From Desulfovibrio desulfuricans (GTDB taxonomy: Bacteria > Desulfobacterota > Desulfovibrionia > Desulfovibrionales > Desulfovibrionaceae), in contig SUVB01000004.1 of the NCBI GenBank assembly GCA_015062205.1, positions 1 to 34,850 on the forward strand: 34,850 nt of DNA, written 5' to 3'. Positions 7,251-16,119 of this stretch are shown here, one piece after another. Position 1 is the first letter of the stretch, and each line of letters opens with the position of its first letter. The translations under genes and the position numbers were made by a program. The notes under the pieces were generated by a model. It ran no database searches, was not told the DNA's origin, and saw only the letters and a program-made list of their open reading frames with translations.

Positions 7251-8620
7251 GTCCGTTGTCCACCCCCAAGGCCGCCTGCCTGCCGCTGCCGATATTCTGT
7301 CTGCTCCTTCTCGTTCCCTTGGTCATCCTGCTCGCGGGAAGCGGCGGCATCATCATCCATCACGCAAGGGAAGTCATGGAAGACAGCGCCCATGCCTACG
7401 GTCAGTACCAGGCATCGCTGGAACTTGAGGAACGCGGAGCAGACATCAACACACGGCTCTGGCTGCTTACCGCCGCTCCGGTCCGGCGCAAGAACACGCA
7501 CGCCTGGGAGGACTGCCGCCGACAGCTGGAGAATATGGCGGCAGCCAGCACGCAGGTCGCGCCCTACGCGCGCGCCCTGTTGCACAAACTCTCCGTCCTG
7601 CGAACGTTGCGCGCGGAACTGGCCGATATTGACGCGGCCCTGCACACAGAGCAGCCGGAGGAGGCTGCAATGCAACGCCTGCTGGCCCGCCGCAACACTA
7701 TGGACAATGAAGCCGACGAAATCCTGCGCAGCCTGCCGGAACTGACACAGCACCTCAAGCAGGCCACCAGCGCTGCCCACGACATGGGCGCGCAACTGCG
7801 CGCCAACGTCATCAGCGCTCAGGCACAGGAAAACCGCATGCTGCTTTGCCTTGTGCTCGTGCTGGGCTATCTGGCCTTGGTAGCATGGCTGGTGCTGCGG
7901 CAGATTGTGCGCCCGCTGGAAGGCATCCGCACATATGTCAATCGGCTGGGCACGGGAGTTGCCGTTGAGGTTCCGCCGAAAAGCCGCGTGCAGGCCGTGT
8001 CGGACATTGCGGACACGCTGGAAAATCTGGCTGCGTACTTGGGCCAAGCCACCGTGCGCAGCGAAAAAATCGCGACGGAGCGCAGTCAGTTCCGCCGCAT
8101 GTCCCTCTTCGACGGCCTCACAGGACTCTACAATCGCCGCGCCTTTGACGACACCCTGCAAAAACTGTGGCGCGAAGCGCGCGAAAACGGCAGTCCGCTG
8201 GGCATCGTCATGATGGATGTGGACAAATTCAAGGTTTACAACGATTCCTGCGGCCATCAGGCAGGTGACACATGCCTGCGCGAGGTGGCCGGTGCCGTAG
8301 CCAAAGCCGTCCGCACACATGATGTGGCCGCCCGTTACGGCGGTGAGGAATTCGTGGTTATTCTGCCGGACACGGATAGGGGACAGGCGCTTGCGGCGGC
8401 GGAGCGCATCCGCGAAGCAGTGGAAGCGGTAAAGTTGCCGCATCCAGGCTCCCCTGCCGGGCCGTATGTGACGGTGAGCCTGGGCGTCACCGCCGAGGTC
8501 GTCACAGGCAAAGACAGGGCCGCCGACCTGATACGCCACGCGGACGAGGCGCTCTACATATCCAAGGAAAACGGACGCAACCGGGCCACGGTCTACGATG
8601 CAGCGCCCAAGGCGGATTGA
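7247..8620 (+). CDS. Membrane-anchored diguanylate cyclase (GGDEF)
   Basis: This enzyme should make c-di-GMP from two GTP. It has 457 residues from a GTG (7247) that overlaps the feoB stop as GTGA, with GGGGAGG about nine bases upstream, so translation is coupled to feoB. Domains: transmembrane helix 1 (about 13-31), a mostly helical periplasmic sensor domain (~35-195), transmembrane helix 2 (198-220), a HAMP-like linker (~217-270) and a GGDEF domain (~295-455). The active-site motif is GGEEF (365-369), an active variant. RTHD at 356-359, five residues before it, is a normal inhibitory I-site. The substrate-binding segment DVDKFKVYND is intact. Sitting in the feo operon suggests that its expression follows iron status. 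The ligand of the sensor domain cannot be told. Confidence 0.93.
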   Translation: MSPLSTPKAACLPLPIFCLLLLVPLVILLAGSGGIIIHHAREVMEDSAHAYGQYQASLELEERGADINTRLWLLTAAPVRRKNTHAWEDCRRQLENMAAASTQVAPYARALLHKLSVLRTLRAELADIDAALHTEQPEEAAMQRLLARRNTMDNEADEILRSLPELTQHLKQATSAAHDMGAQLRANVISAQAQENRMLLCLVLVLGYLALVAWLVLRQIVRPLEGIRTYVNRLGTGVAVEVPPKSRVQAVSDIADTLENLAAYLGQATVRSEKIATERSQFRRMSLFDGLTGLYNRRAFDDTLQKLWREARENGSPLGIVMMDVDKFKVYNDSCGHQAGDTCLREVAGAVAKAVRTHDVAARYGGEEFVVILPDTDRGQALAAAERIREAVEAVKLPHPGSPAGPYVTVSLGVTAEVVTGKDRAADLIRHADEALYISKENGRNRATVYDAAPKAD

Positions 8621-8687
8621 CCTGACGCACGCATGTGAACCTCTGGGGAACGGCCATCAAAACGATGTGCCTGTTCAGCAGCCGGCG

Positions 8688-8906
8688 TCAGTCCAGCCGA
8701 TTCCAAAGCCGCACTGCGGCCTCAGGCGTGACGCTCCACTGCAGGGGACCACGCCCGCACTCGCAGGCAACGCGCCATACAGGTCGGGTTCTGCCCTCGG
8801 GAGTCATGGACTCGAGCCGCGGCATCCGGCCGCAGCCAGGACACTCTGCGGCAACAGGATGTTCGGGCAGAGAGTGATGTTCTACATTTTCAACAAAAGT
8901 TGCCAT
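8688..8906 (-). CDS. Small zinc-ribbon protein, Lar-like
   Basis: This 72-residue protein starts at the ATG at 8904-8906 with a good ribosome binding site (AGGGAAGA) directly before it. It has two cysteine pairs, CPGC (22-25) and CEC (48-50), and ends in TPEAAVRLWNRLD. The CPxCG...C.CG...EAAxxWNR layout resembles phage and prophage Lar/restriction-alleviation family proteins, which are small zinc-ribbon proteins of uncertain activity. It follows the CI-like repressor remnant by 30 nt on the same strand, so both may come from one phage module. It ends convergently with the diguanylate cyclase gene, 67 nt away. The family call is by pattern only. Confidence 0.6.
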   Translation of the reverse strand: MATFVENVEHHSLPEHPVAAECPGCGRMPRLESMTPEGRTRPVWRVACECGRGPLQWSVTPEAAVRLWNRLD

Positions 8907-8936
8907 TCTTCCCTGTTATTCCAGATTACAGAACTG

Positions 8937-9558
8937 TTAGATATCCTGCAGTACCCACATCACGCGCCCCAGCATGCGCCGGCGCAATAATTCCGGGGAA
9001 AGTTCCACCTCCGGAAAGTCCTTCCCGTCCGCACGCAGCAGATATTTCGTCTGCGAGCCGTCCAGAAATATTCGTCGCAGGATAAGGCCTTCATTGGGAG
9101 CGAATACGGCGTAGACCTGCCCGGACAGCACGGCCCGTTTGCGCTGGTTCACGCCGATGAGCGCGCCATCCCGCAGCGTGGGGGACATGGCCGCGCCGCG
9201 GACCAGAAAGACGAGGACATCCTTGTCCGGCAGCCGGGAGGGCAGCACTGCCCTGCGTGTGGATGGCCGTGCGCTCGTCGGCATCCGAGTATTCGCAGGC
9301 AAGGCCATGAACAACGGCTTCCACGACAGGAAGGCCGGCAGCGCCCAGCCGTTTCGGCCCCGCGCCCGACTTGAGCCATACAGGATTTATTCCCTGCTTT
9401 TCAAGCAGCTTCAACAGCCATTCGGCCGAAAACTTTCCTCGTTTCTTGGCGTCGGAGACAGCCGACGGACTGACTCCGAGAACTTCGGCCAGCCCTGTTT
9501 GCGATGCAATGCCCGTCGCCTGAACCACACGTCCGAAAACCTGTTCAAAATCATTCAT
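8937..9558 (-). pseudogene. Phage CI-like repressor (HTH + S24 domain), frameshifted
   Basis: The start ATG (9556-9558) has a strong site, GGGGAGGGG, and lies inside the last codons of ABC transporter A (8-nt overlap). The first frame gives a Phage_CI_repr-type HTH domain: MNDFEQVFGRVVQATG, then TGLAEVLGVSPSAVSDAKKR, then AEWLLKLLEKQGINPVWL. Near 9240-9255 the sequence must shift frame: from there the other frame reads LPDKDVLVFLVRGAAMSPTLRDGALIGV to the stop at 8937, a typical S24 (LexA/CI C-terminal) domain with the nucleophile Ser in MSPTL. The usual catalytic lysine position (VKRL-like) reads ILRRI here. Without the shift the first frame would continue to a stop at 9091 and lack S24. A true mutation, a sequencing error or two separate polypeptides (HTH alone; S24 from 9314) are all possible. 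Confidence 0.75.
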
Positions 9559-11719
9559 GCTGCCCCTCCCCCACCTTGTTCTGGGTATCCCAGAGATTGC
9601 GGTACTGCGGGCAGTTGGCGTAGACCTCCTCGTGGGTTCCGCTGCCCACGAGCCGGCTGTTCTCCAGCACAAGTATTCTGTCCGCATGCCGCAGCATGGA
9701 CAGGCGGTGGCTCACGATGATCATGGTGCGCCCGGAGGAGATGTTGCGGATATTGTTCTGAATCTCGGCCTCGCTCTCCGGATCCAGCGCGCTGGTGGCC
9801 TCGTCAAAGATCATGATCTTCGGGTCCGTCAGCAGGGCCCGCGCTATGGCCAGACGCTGGCGCTGGCCGCCGGAGAGGTTGGAGCCGCCTTCTTCAAGCA
9901 CGGTGTTGTAGCCCTCGGGCAGCTTCTCGATAAACTCGTGGGCCGCGGCCATGCGGGCGGCTTTCACAATCTCCTCCAGCGTGGCCGTGGGGCGGGTCAT
10001 GGCGATATTGTCGCGCACGCGCCCGCGGAACAGGAAATTCTCCTGCAGCACCACACCGATGGACTGCCGCAAATGGTGCATGTCGATGTCCCGCAGATTC
10101 ACTCCATCAATCCAGATGTCGCCCTGCTGCATGGGGATGAGCCGCTGGATGAGGCGGGTCAGCGTGCTCTTTCCCGAGCCTGACCGCCCGACGATGCCCA
10201 GCGTGCCGCCTGCCGGGATGGCGAAGCTCACGTTATCCAGCGCCAGAGGCGCCTCTTCCGCATAACGGAAAGAGATGCCCTCGCCCCGGATGGCCCCGAG
10301 GATTTGGGGCTCGCTGCCGTGCTGCCCGCCATCCTCCAGAGGCTCGTCCATGATGTTGCTGAGCATCTGCATGGAGACCGCCGTCTCCTGCCACTGCTGG
10401 ATGAGGCTCGCAAACTGCACGAGCGGGCCGCTGACCCTGGCGGAGTACATGTTGAAGGCCACCAGCGCGCCCACCGTCATGCTGTTGTCGAAAACCAGAT
10501 ACACGCCCCACCAGAGCGTGGTCAGCATCATGCCCTTCTGCATGAGTTGCATGAAGGCGTTGATGCCGATGCCCATCTTGCCCACGCGAAAACGCATGCC
10601 CGTGGCAACGGCGGTGCGCCCGTCCCAGCCGGCGCGGCGCAGGGGCTCCAGCGACAGGGATTTCACCGTGGGCATGGCCCGGATGTTTTCCACGAGGTAG
10701 GCCTGCCGCTCGCCTTCGCAGGAATACAAGTCCTGCAGGCGCTTGCGGAACGGCCCCATGGCCAGGGCAATGGCCCCGGCGCCGGCGGCAGAGAAGGCCA
10801 GCACCAGCAGGGTCAGCCGCCATGAGTAGGCAAAGAGGATGGGCAGCACGATGAAGAGCGACACGCTGTCCAGCAGGGCGCCGAACACGCTCCCCGTCAA
10901 AAACTGCCGTATTTTTTCCGGCTGCTGCATGTGCTTGATGAGCACGCCGGCGGGGTTGCGCTCAAAAAACGGCAGTGACAGCCCGGACAGACGCTCGAAC
11001 GTGCGGATGGACAACCGCAAGTCAATGACGCTCGTGGCGAACAGCAGCAGATAGGAGCGCAGCCAGCCGAACAGCGCCTCCAGAAGAATGGCCCCCAGCA
11101 TGCCGATGGCCAGCATGTGCAGCGTTGTCTCGGAATGGTAGCCGACAACTTTGTCAATGATGATCTGGAAGAACAATGGCGTGGCCAGACCGATGAGCTG
11201 CAGCCCCACGGCGGCAAGGCCCACTTCGGCAAGGCTCTTGCGCATGCGCCGGATCTCGCCCATGAAGAAGGCCAGGCTGAACTTAGGCGCGGCTGTTCCC
11301 CCGCCCGGAAGCGGCAGCGTCTGCTCCGGTTCAGCCGGTTCGGCTCTGCCGATATGCGGCGAGAGCAGCAGGGCCTGGCCGGTCCAGTGGCGGGAGAGTT
11401 CCTCAAAGGCCATGTTCCCCTGCTGCGGAGGTTCCGTGGAGGGATCAATGACCGTGGCCACGGGCTTGCCGCGCAGGCGACCGGCAAAGAGCACGGCCGA
11501 CCCGTTGCGCAGAGGCAGCAGAATGGGCCCGCGCAGGGGACGGGAGGCGAGCGTTTCCAGCCCCTCGCCCTGCACCGGCTCCACTTCCAGGCCAAGGGCG
11601 GCGGCATACTCCCGCAGGCTCTCCAGCGTAATACTGCCTTCCGGTCTGGGCGGTTCAGCCTCTGGAGGCGGCAGCTTGCACTGTGCGGCCGCCAGGCGCA
11701 GGCACGTGAAGAACGGCAT
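9551..11719 (-). CDS. Type I secretion ABC transporter A (one degenerate C39-like domain)
   Basis: This is the inner-membrane ATPase/permease of a type I secretion system, 722 residues. Residues ~5-122 form a short degenerate C39 peptidase-like domain without the Q/DCG catalytic start, ending in FEELSRHWTGQALLLSP; such domains bind the substrate rather than cut it. The membrane domain (~150-440) has LIGLATPLFFQIIIDKVV and PFFERNPAGVLIKHMQQ. The nucleotide-binding domain has Walker A GIVGRSGSGKST (~508-519), signature NLSGGQRQRLA (~612), Walker B IMIFDEATSALD (~634) and the switch SHRLS. GGAG about nine bases before the ATG supports the start. HlyD-like protein A ends 137 nt upstream; the CI-like gene overlaps the 3' end. 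It is a clear paralogue of ABC B (16116-18635) and may pair with it. Confidence 0.93.
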   Translation of the reverse strand: MPFFTCLRLAAAQCKLPPPEAEPPRPEGSITLESLREYAAALGLEVEPVQGEGLETLASRPLRGPILLPLRNGSAVLFAGRLRGKPVATVIDPSTEPPQQGNMAFEELSRHWTGQALLLSPHIGRAEPAEPEQTLPLPGGGTAAPKFSLAFFMGEIRRMRKSLAEVGLAAVGLQLIGLATPLFFQIIIDKVVGYHSETTLHMLAIGMLGAILLEALFGWLRSYLLLFATSVIDLRLSIRTFERLSGLSLPFFERNPAGVLIKHMQQPEKIRQFLTGSVFGALLDSVSLFIVLPILFAYSWRLTLLVLAFSAAGAGAIALAMGPFRKRLQDLYSCEGERQAYLVENIRAMPTVKSLSLEPLRRAGWDGRTAVATGMRFRVGKMGIGINAFMQLMQKGMMLTTLWWGVYLVFDNSMTVGALVAFNMYSARVSGPLVQFASLIQQWQETAVSMQMLSNIMDEPLEDGGQHGSEPQILGAIRGEGISFRYAEEAPLALDNVSFAIPAGGTLGIVGRSGSGKSTLTRLIQRLIPMQQGDIWIDGVNLRDIDMHHLRQSIGVVLQENFLFRGRVRDNIAMTRPTATLEEIVKAARMAAAHEFIEKLPEGYNTVLEEGGSNLSGGQRQRLAIARALLTDPKIMIFDEATSALDPESEAEIQNNIRNISSGRTMIIVSHRLSMLRHADRILVLENSRLVGSGTHEEVYANCPQYRNLWDTQNKVGEGQHE

Positions 11720-11856
11720 CTACTGCTCCATTCGTAGGCGACGTGACGTGTTATCCGTAAAAATCATACGCTCCTCATTGCTGCGCCATCCTGGTGAAGA
11801 CGAGCTGGTCTGCCCCGGAATCCGCATACTGAAGGCGGCCGTCCCGGCATTGCCCC
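11720..11856 (-). other. Gap between HlyD A and ABC A
   Basis: This 137-nt gap is the largest in the otherwise nearly gapless secretion operon. No gene, terminator or clear promoter was recognised in it. The ABC gene downstream has its own GGAG site. Confidence 0.3.
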
Positions 11857-13275
11857 CTACCGCGGCTCCCGCAAGCCGGCATCAAAACCCGCCAATATGG
11901 GGTACAGCGCATATTCGATGAGGCTGCGCTCCCCCGCGCTGATCTCCGCCGTCAGCGCCAGCCCCGGCAACAGGGCAAAACCTTCCGGCAGATTGCGCAG
12001 GCCTGCCAGCGGATCCGGAGGCAGGCTGATGCGCGCCCGGTATACCCGGATGACCCCGGCCGGCGTTTCCTTGTCAAACGCGTCCTTGCTGATGGCTTTC
12101 AGCGTTCCGTCTATCTTGCCGTGCCGCTGGTACGGCAGCGTCGCCAGCTTGAGCGCTGCCGGCATGCCTTCCTGAATATAGCCGATGTCCTCCGGCAGGA
12201 TGTCCACCTCGGCCTCCAGCTGGGCATCATCCGGCACCAGCGTCACCAGGGCTTCGGCCTCGTCCGCCACGGAACCCGCATTGCGCCTGGCCAGTTCCAG
12301 AACCACCGCGTCCATGGGCGCACGGATGTCCACCAGCTCGCCCATCTTGAGCGCCTTGTTCCACTGCTCCCGCGCCTCGTCGAGATCGCGCCGCACCGTC
12401 ACCAGTTCCTGCGCCGTCTGGCTGCGCCAGCCCGTAATATAGGCTTCGCGTCCCGCAGCTATACGTTCCAGGTCATGGCGCAGCTCCTGCGCGGTGCTGC
12501 GCAGGCGCAGCAGATCCGCCTCCACGGAAAGCCGGTCCTTCTGCACCTCCAGAAAGCCGGCCCTGGCCTCAATGCCCCGCTCGTACAGCTTGCGGCGCAT
12601 GCCTTCCAACTCGCGGTAAATTTTGAGCCGCTCCTCGCGCCGCTGCACATCCTCCAGCGTGGCCTCGATCTCCATCTCCGTCTGCCGGCGCTGTTCGTCA
12701 TACGTGCGCAGCCGCGCTTCATACTCCTCCCGGCGGCTTCGCCAGATGTCCGCCTGGATGCGCTCTTCCCGCGCCTCGGACTCCGTTGCCGCGCTCCTGC
12801 CCGGCACGGGAAAATCCTGCCCGGCCAGCTCGCAGCGCAGCCGCGCCTCGTGCTGCGCCAGGCTCGCTATGCGTTCCGAAAGACGCGCCATGTCCGCCTG
12901 CGCGAAGGTGGGGTCCAGCACCACGAGGACATCGCCTTTCTTCACGCGCTGCCCCATGCGCACGCGAATCTCCTTCACCAGCGAAATGCTGTAGGCCTGC
13001 AAAACAACCGGCTGCGTCACCGTGAGGATTTTGCCCTCGCCAACCACAACGCGGTCCACCTTGCCGAACACCGCCCACAGCAGCAGGAACAGCAGGCATA
13101 TCCACAGCGCATGCACGGTCGCCCGCATGCCCAGCGGCGGCCGGGAGCGGTTCAGCAGCACGGCGTCCGGCTGAAAGCGCAGTATGTCCCCGGGCACGGC
13201 GCGGCCGTTTTCCTCCGCAGGCGGGCAAAACCGCGCGCGCAACGCGGCGAGCAGGGCCTTCAGACGTTCCGGCAT
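11857..13275 (-). CDS. Type I secretion membrane fusion protein A (HlyD family)
   Basis: This protein links the inner-membrane ABC transporter to the TolC-like channel. It has 472 residues from the ATG at 13275, chosen for the GAGGGAACA site just upstream; a longer in-frame start at 13359 lies inside the TolC-like gene. A cytosolic N-terminus with GDILRFQPDAVLLNRSRPP precedes one membrane helix (about 53-70). The periplasmic part starts with a lipoyl half (GKILTVTQPVVLQAYSISLVKEIRVRMGQRVKKGDVLVVLDP), continues as a long coiled coil rich in R/E/Q (~135-290), then the second lipoyl half (MGELVDIRAPMDAVVLELARRNAGSV) and a beta-barrel end with GLALTAEISAGERSLIEYALYP. It starts 7 nt after the TolC-like stop and is paralogous to protein B (14692-16119). 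Confidence 0.92.
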   Translation of the reverse strand: MPERLKALLAALRARFCPPAEENGRAVPGDILRFQPDAVLLNRSRPPLGMRATVHALWICLLFLLLWAVFGKVDRVVVGEGKILTVTQPVVLQAYSISLVKEIRVRMGQRVKKGDVLVVLDPTFAQADMARLSERIASLAQHEARLRCELAGQDFPVPGRSAATESEAREERIQADIWRSRREEYEARLRTYDEQRRQTEMEIEATLEDVQRREERLKIYRELEGMRRKLYERGIEARAGFLEVQKDRLSVEADLLRLRSTAQELRHDLERIAAGREAYITGWRSQTAQELVTVRRDLDEAREQWNKALKMGELVDIRAPMDAVVLELARRNAGSVADEAEALVTLVPDDAQLEAEVDILPEDIGYIQEGMPAALKLATLPYQRHGKIDGTLKAISKDAFDKETPAGVIRVYRARISLPPDPLAGLRNLPEGFALLPGLALTAEISAGERSLIEYALYPILAGFDAGLREPR

Positions 13276-13282
13276 TGTTCCC

Positions 13283-14695
13283 TCAATGGTGCATGAGGTT
13301 GGGACGGTATTCGCCCATGGACACATAGAGCTGCGACAAGGCCGCCAGATAGTCCGCACGCGCGCCCGTCAAGTCCGCCTCGGCCACGGTCAGCTTCGCA
13401 GAGGCGTCCAGCACGTCGAAGTTCGTGCCCACCTGTTCACGATAACGCGCCTTGGCCACCTTGTAGGCCTCCTGCGCCTGCGCCACGGCCGTCTCCGTCA
13501 CCTTGATGCGCTTGGCAGCCTCCCGCACGGCCAGCAGACGGGATTTCACCTCGTAGCCCACGTTGAGCTTCAAATCTTCCTGCGCATAACGCATTTTGGT
13601 GACCAGATGCCCGGCCTGCTTGTCCGCATAGTAGGTCGTTCCCCACTGGAACACCTCCCATGTGGCCCTGGCGCCCACCTCCCACGTCTGCGCGCGGGAA
13701 CCGTACTGCCCGGACTCCTGCAGGGTCGGCGTGTTGCCCGTCTGCGTCATGTTCCAGTACGCCTCCACCTGCGGATAGTACCCGGCCTGCACCTCCTTCT
13801 GGCTCTTGCCCGCGATGTCCACGGCCAGCGCCGCCATGTGCAGGTCCGGCCGCAGGCGGTAGGCCGCCTCAAGGCACTGCTCCAGACTGCGGCGGAAGGG
13901 CACGTAGGCCAGCGTGCCCGCATAGTCCACCCTGGACGCCGCCGGCAGCCCGATAAGCGTGTTCAGCTGCGCAAGGCTCGTATCCCGGCTGTTCTCCGCC
14001 TGGAGCAGCGTGCTTTCCGCCTGACGCACATCCACTTCGGCCTGCAGCACGTCAATGCGGGGCCGCAGCCCCACCTCGTAAAAGGCCTTGGTGATATGCA
14101 GCTGGTCCTGCAGCCGCTCCAGCGATTCCCGGCTGCTGCGCGCATTCTCCGCATAGCGCAGATAGTCCAGAAAGGCCGCCTGCACCTTGCCGGTCATCGT
14201 CAGTTCCGCATTGCGCACTGCCGCGCGGTCGCTCTCCTCCTGCAGGGCCGCCCTCTGGTAGGCCGCCAGCAGGCGGAACCCCTGAAACACCGGCTGAGAG
14301 ATTTCCACTCCCCACGAGTACGTCCCGCGCTCCGGCGTCAGTTCGGAAGTTGAGGCGGGGGACGTATCCCTTTTCTGCTTTATGGCCGAATACGACATCC
14401 CCAGCCGCGGCCCGAAGGCGCCCCGCGCGGATTTGCGCGCCGCCTCCGAAGACTCGCGCTGCGCCTCCTCCGCGCCCAGGCTCGGATTGTCACGGATGGC
14501 GCGAGTGACGGCATCTTCCATGCTCACAGGCCCCGAAGGCGGCGGCAGCGGCTTTGTCTGCAGCTTGCGCCCCGAGTACAGCGGATTGCCCCCGGGATGC
14601 CCGGAACGGGCCTCCCGGGCCCAGCACGGCCCCGCAAAAAGCGCCGCGGCCAGCACGGCCGTCAGGATACAGGTACTGCAACGCAATATGCTCAT
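13283..14695 (-). CDS. TolC-like outer membrane channel protein of the type I system
   Basis: This 470-residue outer membrane efflux protein forms the exit duct of the secretion system. A signal peptide is evident (MSILRCSTCILTAVLAAALF, cleavage probably after PCWA, residues 23-26). The mature part shows two homologous halves of long helices: VSMEDAVTRAIRDNPSLGA, WGVEISQPVFQGFRL and YEVGLRPRIDVLQAEVDVRQAE in the first; LEQCLEAAYRLRPDL, WEVFQWGTTYYADKQAG and YREQVGTNFDVLDASAKL in the second. The RxxVDVLxAxxxL-type segments are TolC hallmarks. Length is normal. It is the only outer membrane component in the locus; its start overlaps the stop of HlyD B by ATGA, and HlyD A follows 7 nt downstream, so it probably serves both inner-membrane pairs. 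Confidence 0.93.
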   Translation of the reverse strand: MSILRCSTCILTAVLAAALFAGPCWAREARSGHPGGNPLYSGRKLQTKPLPPPSGPVSMEDAVTRAIRDNPSLGAEEAQRESSEAARKSARGAFGPRLGMSYSAIKQKRDTSPASTSELTPERGTYSWGVEISQPVFQGFRLLAAYQRAALQEESDRAAVRNAELTMTGKVQAAFLDYLRYAENARSSRESLERLQDQLHITKAFYEVGLRPRIDVLQAEVDVRQAESTLLQAENSRDTSLAQLNTLIGLPAASRVDYAGTLAYVPFRRSLEQCLEAAYRLRPDLHMAALAVDIAGKSQKEVQAGYYPQVEAYWNMTQTGNTPTLQESGQYGSRAQTWEVGARATWEVFQWGTTYYADKQAGHLVTKMRYAQEDLKLNVGYEVKSRLLAVREAAKRIKVTETAVAQAQEAYKVAKARYREQVGTNFDVLDASAKLTVAEADLTGARADYLAALSQLYVSMGEYRPNLMHH

Positions 14696-16119
14696 GGCTC
14701 CGGGTCTTCCTTCATGCCCTTCTGTTCCGGCGGTCTGGGGGCGTCAAAGCCCGCCAGCACGGGGTACAGGAAATATTCGATGATCCGCCGGTCGCCCACA
14801 TTGATCTCCGCCGTGGCCGTCATGCCCGGCAGCAGCGTAAACGTGTCCGGCACGTCGTGGAGGCTTTCCAGGGGATGGGCGGGCAGGCTCAAACGCGCAC
14901 GGTACACGCCCTGTCCGCCGCGCTCGTTCTGGAAGGCGTCACGGCTCACCGTTTTCAGGGCGGCCTCCAGCTTGCCGTGTTTCTGGAACGGCAGGGTCGC
15001 CAGCTTGACCCGGGCCGACTGCCCCGGCCGGATGTAGCCCACATCCTGCGGCTGGATGTCCACCTCCACCTCCAGCTCCGCATCCTCCGGCACCAGCGTC
15101 ACCAGGGCCTCCGTCTCATTGGCCACGGAACCCGCATTGCGCTGGGCCAGTTCCAGCACCACGGCGTCCATGGGCGCGCGGATGTTCACAAGGTCGCCCA
15201 TTTTCTGCGCCTTGCTGTACTGCTCCAGCGCCTGATCCAGCTCGCGCCGCACGTCCACCAGTTCCTGCGCCGTCTGCCCGCGCCAGCCGCTCACATAGGC
15301 CGTGCGGTCAGCCTCCGTGCCGGCAAGCTGGCTGCGGCTTTCCTGCAGCGTGCTGCGCAGGCGCAGCTCATCGCTCTCCACCGTGAGCCTGTCCCGCCGG
15401 ATTTCCAGATACGAGGCCCGCGCCTCGATGTCCTGACGGTACAGGTGCTCCCGCATGCGCTCAAAATCCCGATAGATCCTGAGGCGCTCCTGCCGACGCT
15501 TGAGGTCTTCCTCCGTGGCCGCTATTTCGGCCCGGAGCTTCTTGACCGCCTCGTCATAGGCCCGGATGTGCGAATCATACTCCTCGCGGCGGCTGCGCCA
15601 GATATCCGCCTGAAAGCACTGCTCACGCAATGCTGTCCCGGTGGGCACAGGCTCTCCCGGTTTCCTCGGCGGCGGATAGCCCTGCCCGTCCAGCTCGCAC
15701 TGCAGGCGCGCCAGGTGCGCCTGCAGGCTCGTTATCCGTTCCCCAAGCTGCGTCATGTCCGCCTGCGCGAAGGTGGAGTCCAGCACCACGAGGATGTCGC
15801 CCTTTTTCACCCGCTGCCCCATGCGCACGCGGATATCCTTCACCAGGGCAATGCTGTAGGACTGCAGCACCACGGGCTGCGTGGCCGTCACGACCTTGCC
15901 CGTCCCCACGACCACACGGTCGATATGCCCGAAGATGGACCAGAGGATCAGCAGCAGCACGCCCGCCGATATGGCGTACAGCGCCGCACGCGCCCCCAGG
16001 GGCGGCGTGGCCCGCTCCAACAGCACGCTGTCCGGCTGGAAGCGCAGAATCTCGCCGGAGACGCCCTCCTTGCGCCCCATGCGGCGAAGGCCCTGCCGCA
16101 ATGCCGAAAGGCGGCTCAT
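14692..16119 (-). CDS. Type I secretion membrane fusion protein B (HlyD family)
   Basis: This is the membrane fusion protein of the second inner-membrane pair, 475 residues from the ATG at 16117-16119, which overlaps the ABC B stop as ATGA. Layout matches paralogue A: a cytosolic tail with GEILRFQPDSVLLERATPP, a membrane helix (about 45-63), lipoyl halves around VVLQSYSIALVKDIRVRMGQ and MGDLVNIRAPMDAVVLELAQRN, a coiled coil between them (~130-290), and a C-terminal GMTATAEINVGDRRIIEYFLYP. The lipoyl and C-terminal parts are nearly identical to A, while the coiled coil differs more. The coiled coil is the part that touches the outer membrane channel, yet only one channel gene is present. Confidence 0.92.
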   Translation of the reverse strand: MSRLSALRQGLRRMGRKEGVSGEILRFQPDSVLLERATPPLGARAALYAISAGVLLLILWSIFGHIDRVVVGTGKVVTATQPVVLQSYSIALVKDIRVRMGQRVKKGDILVVLDSTFAQADMTQLGERITSLQAHLARLQCELDGQGYPPPRKPGEPVPTGTALREQCFQADIWRSRREEYDSHIRAYDEAVKKLRAEIAATEEDLKRRQERLRIYRDFERMREHLYRQDIEARASYLEIRRDRLTVESDELRLRSTLQESRSQLAGTEADRTAYVSGWRGQTAQELVDVRRELDQALEQYSKAQKMGDLVNIRAPMDAVVLELAQRNAGSVANETEALVTLVPEDAELEVEVDIQPQDVGYIRPGQSARVKLATLPFQKHGKLEAALKTVSRDAFQNERGGQGVYRARLSLPAHPLESLHDVPDTFTLLPGMTATAEINVGDRRIIEYFLYPVLAGFDAPRPPEQKGMKEDPEP

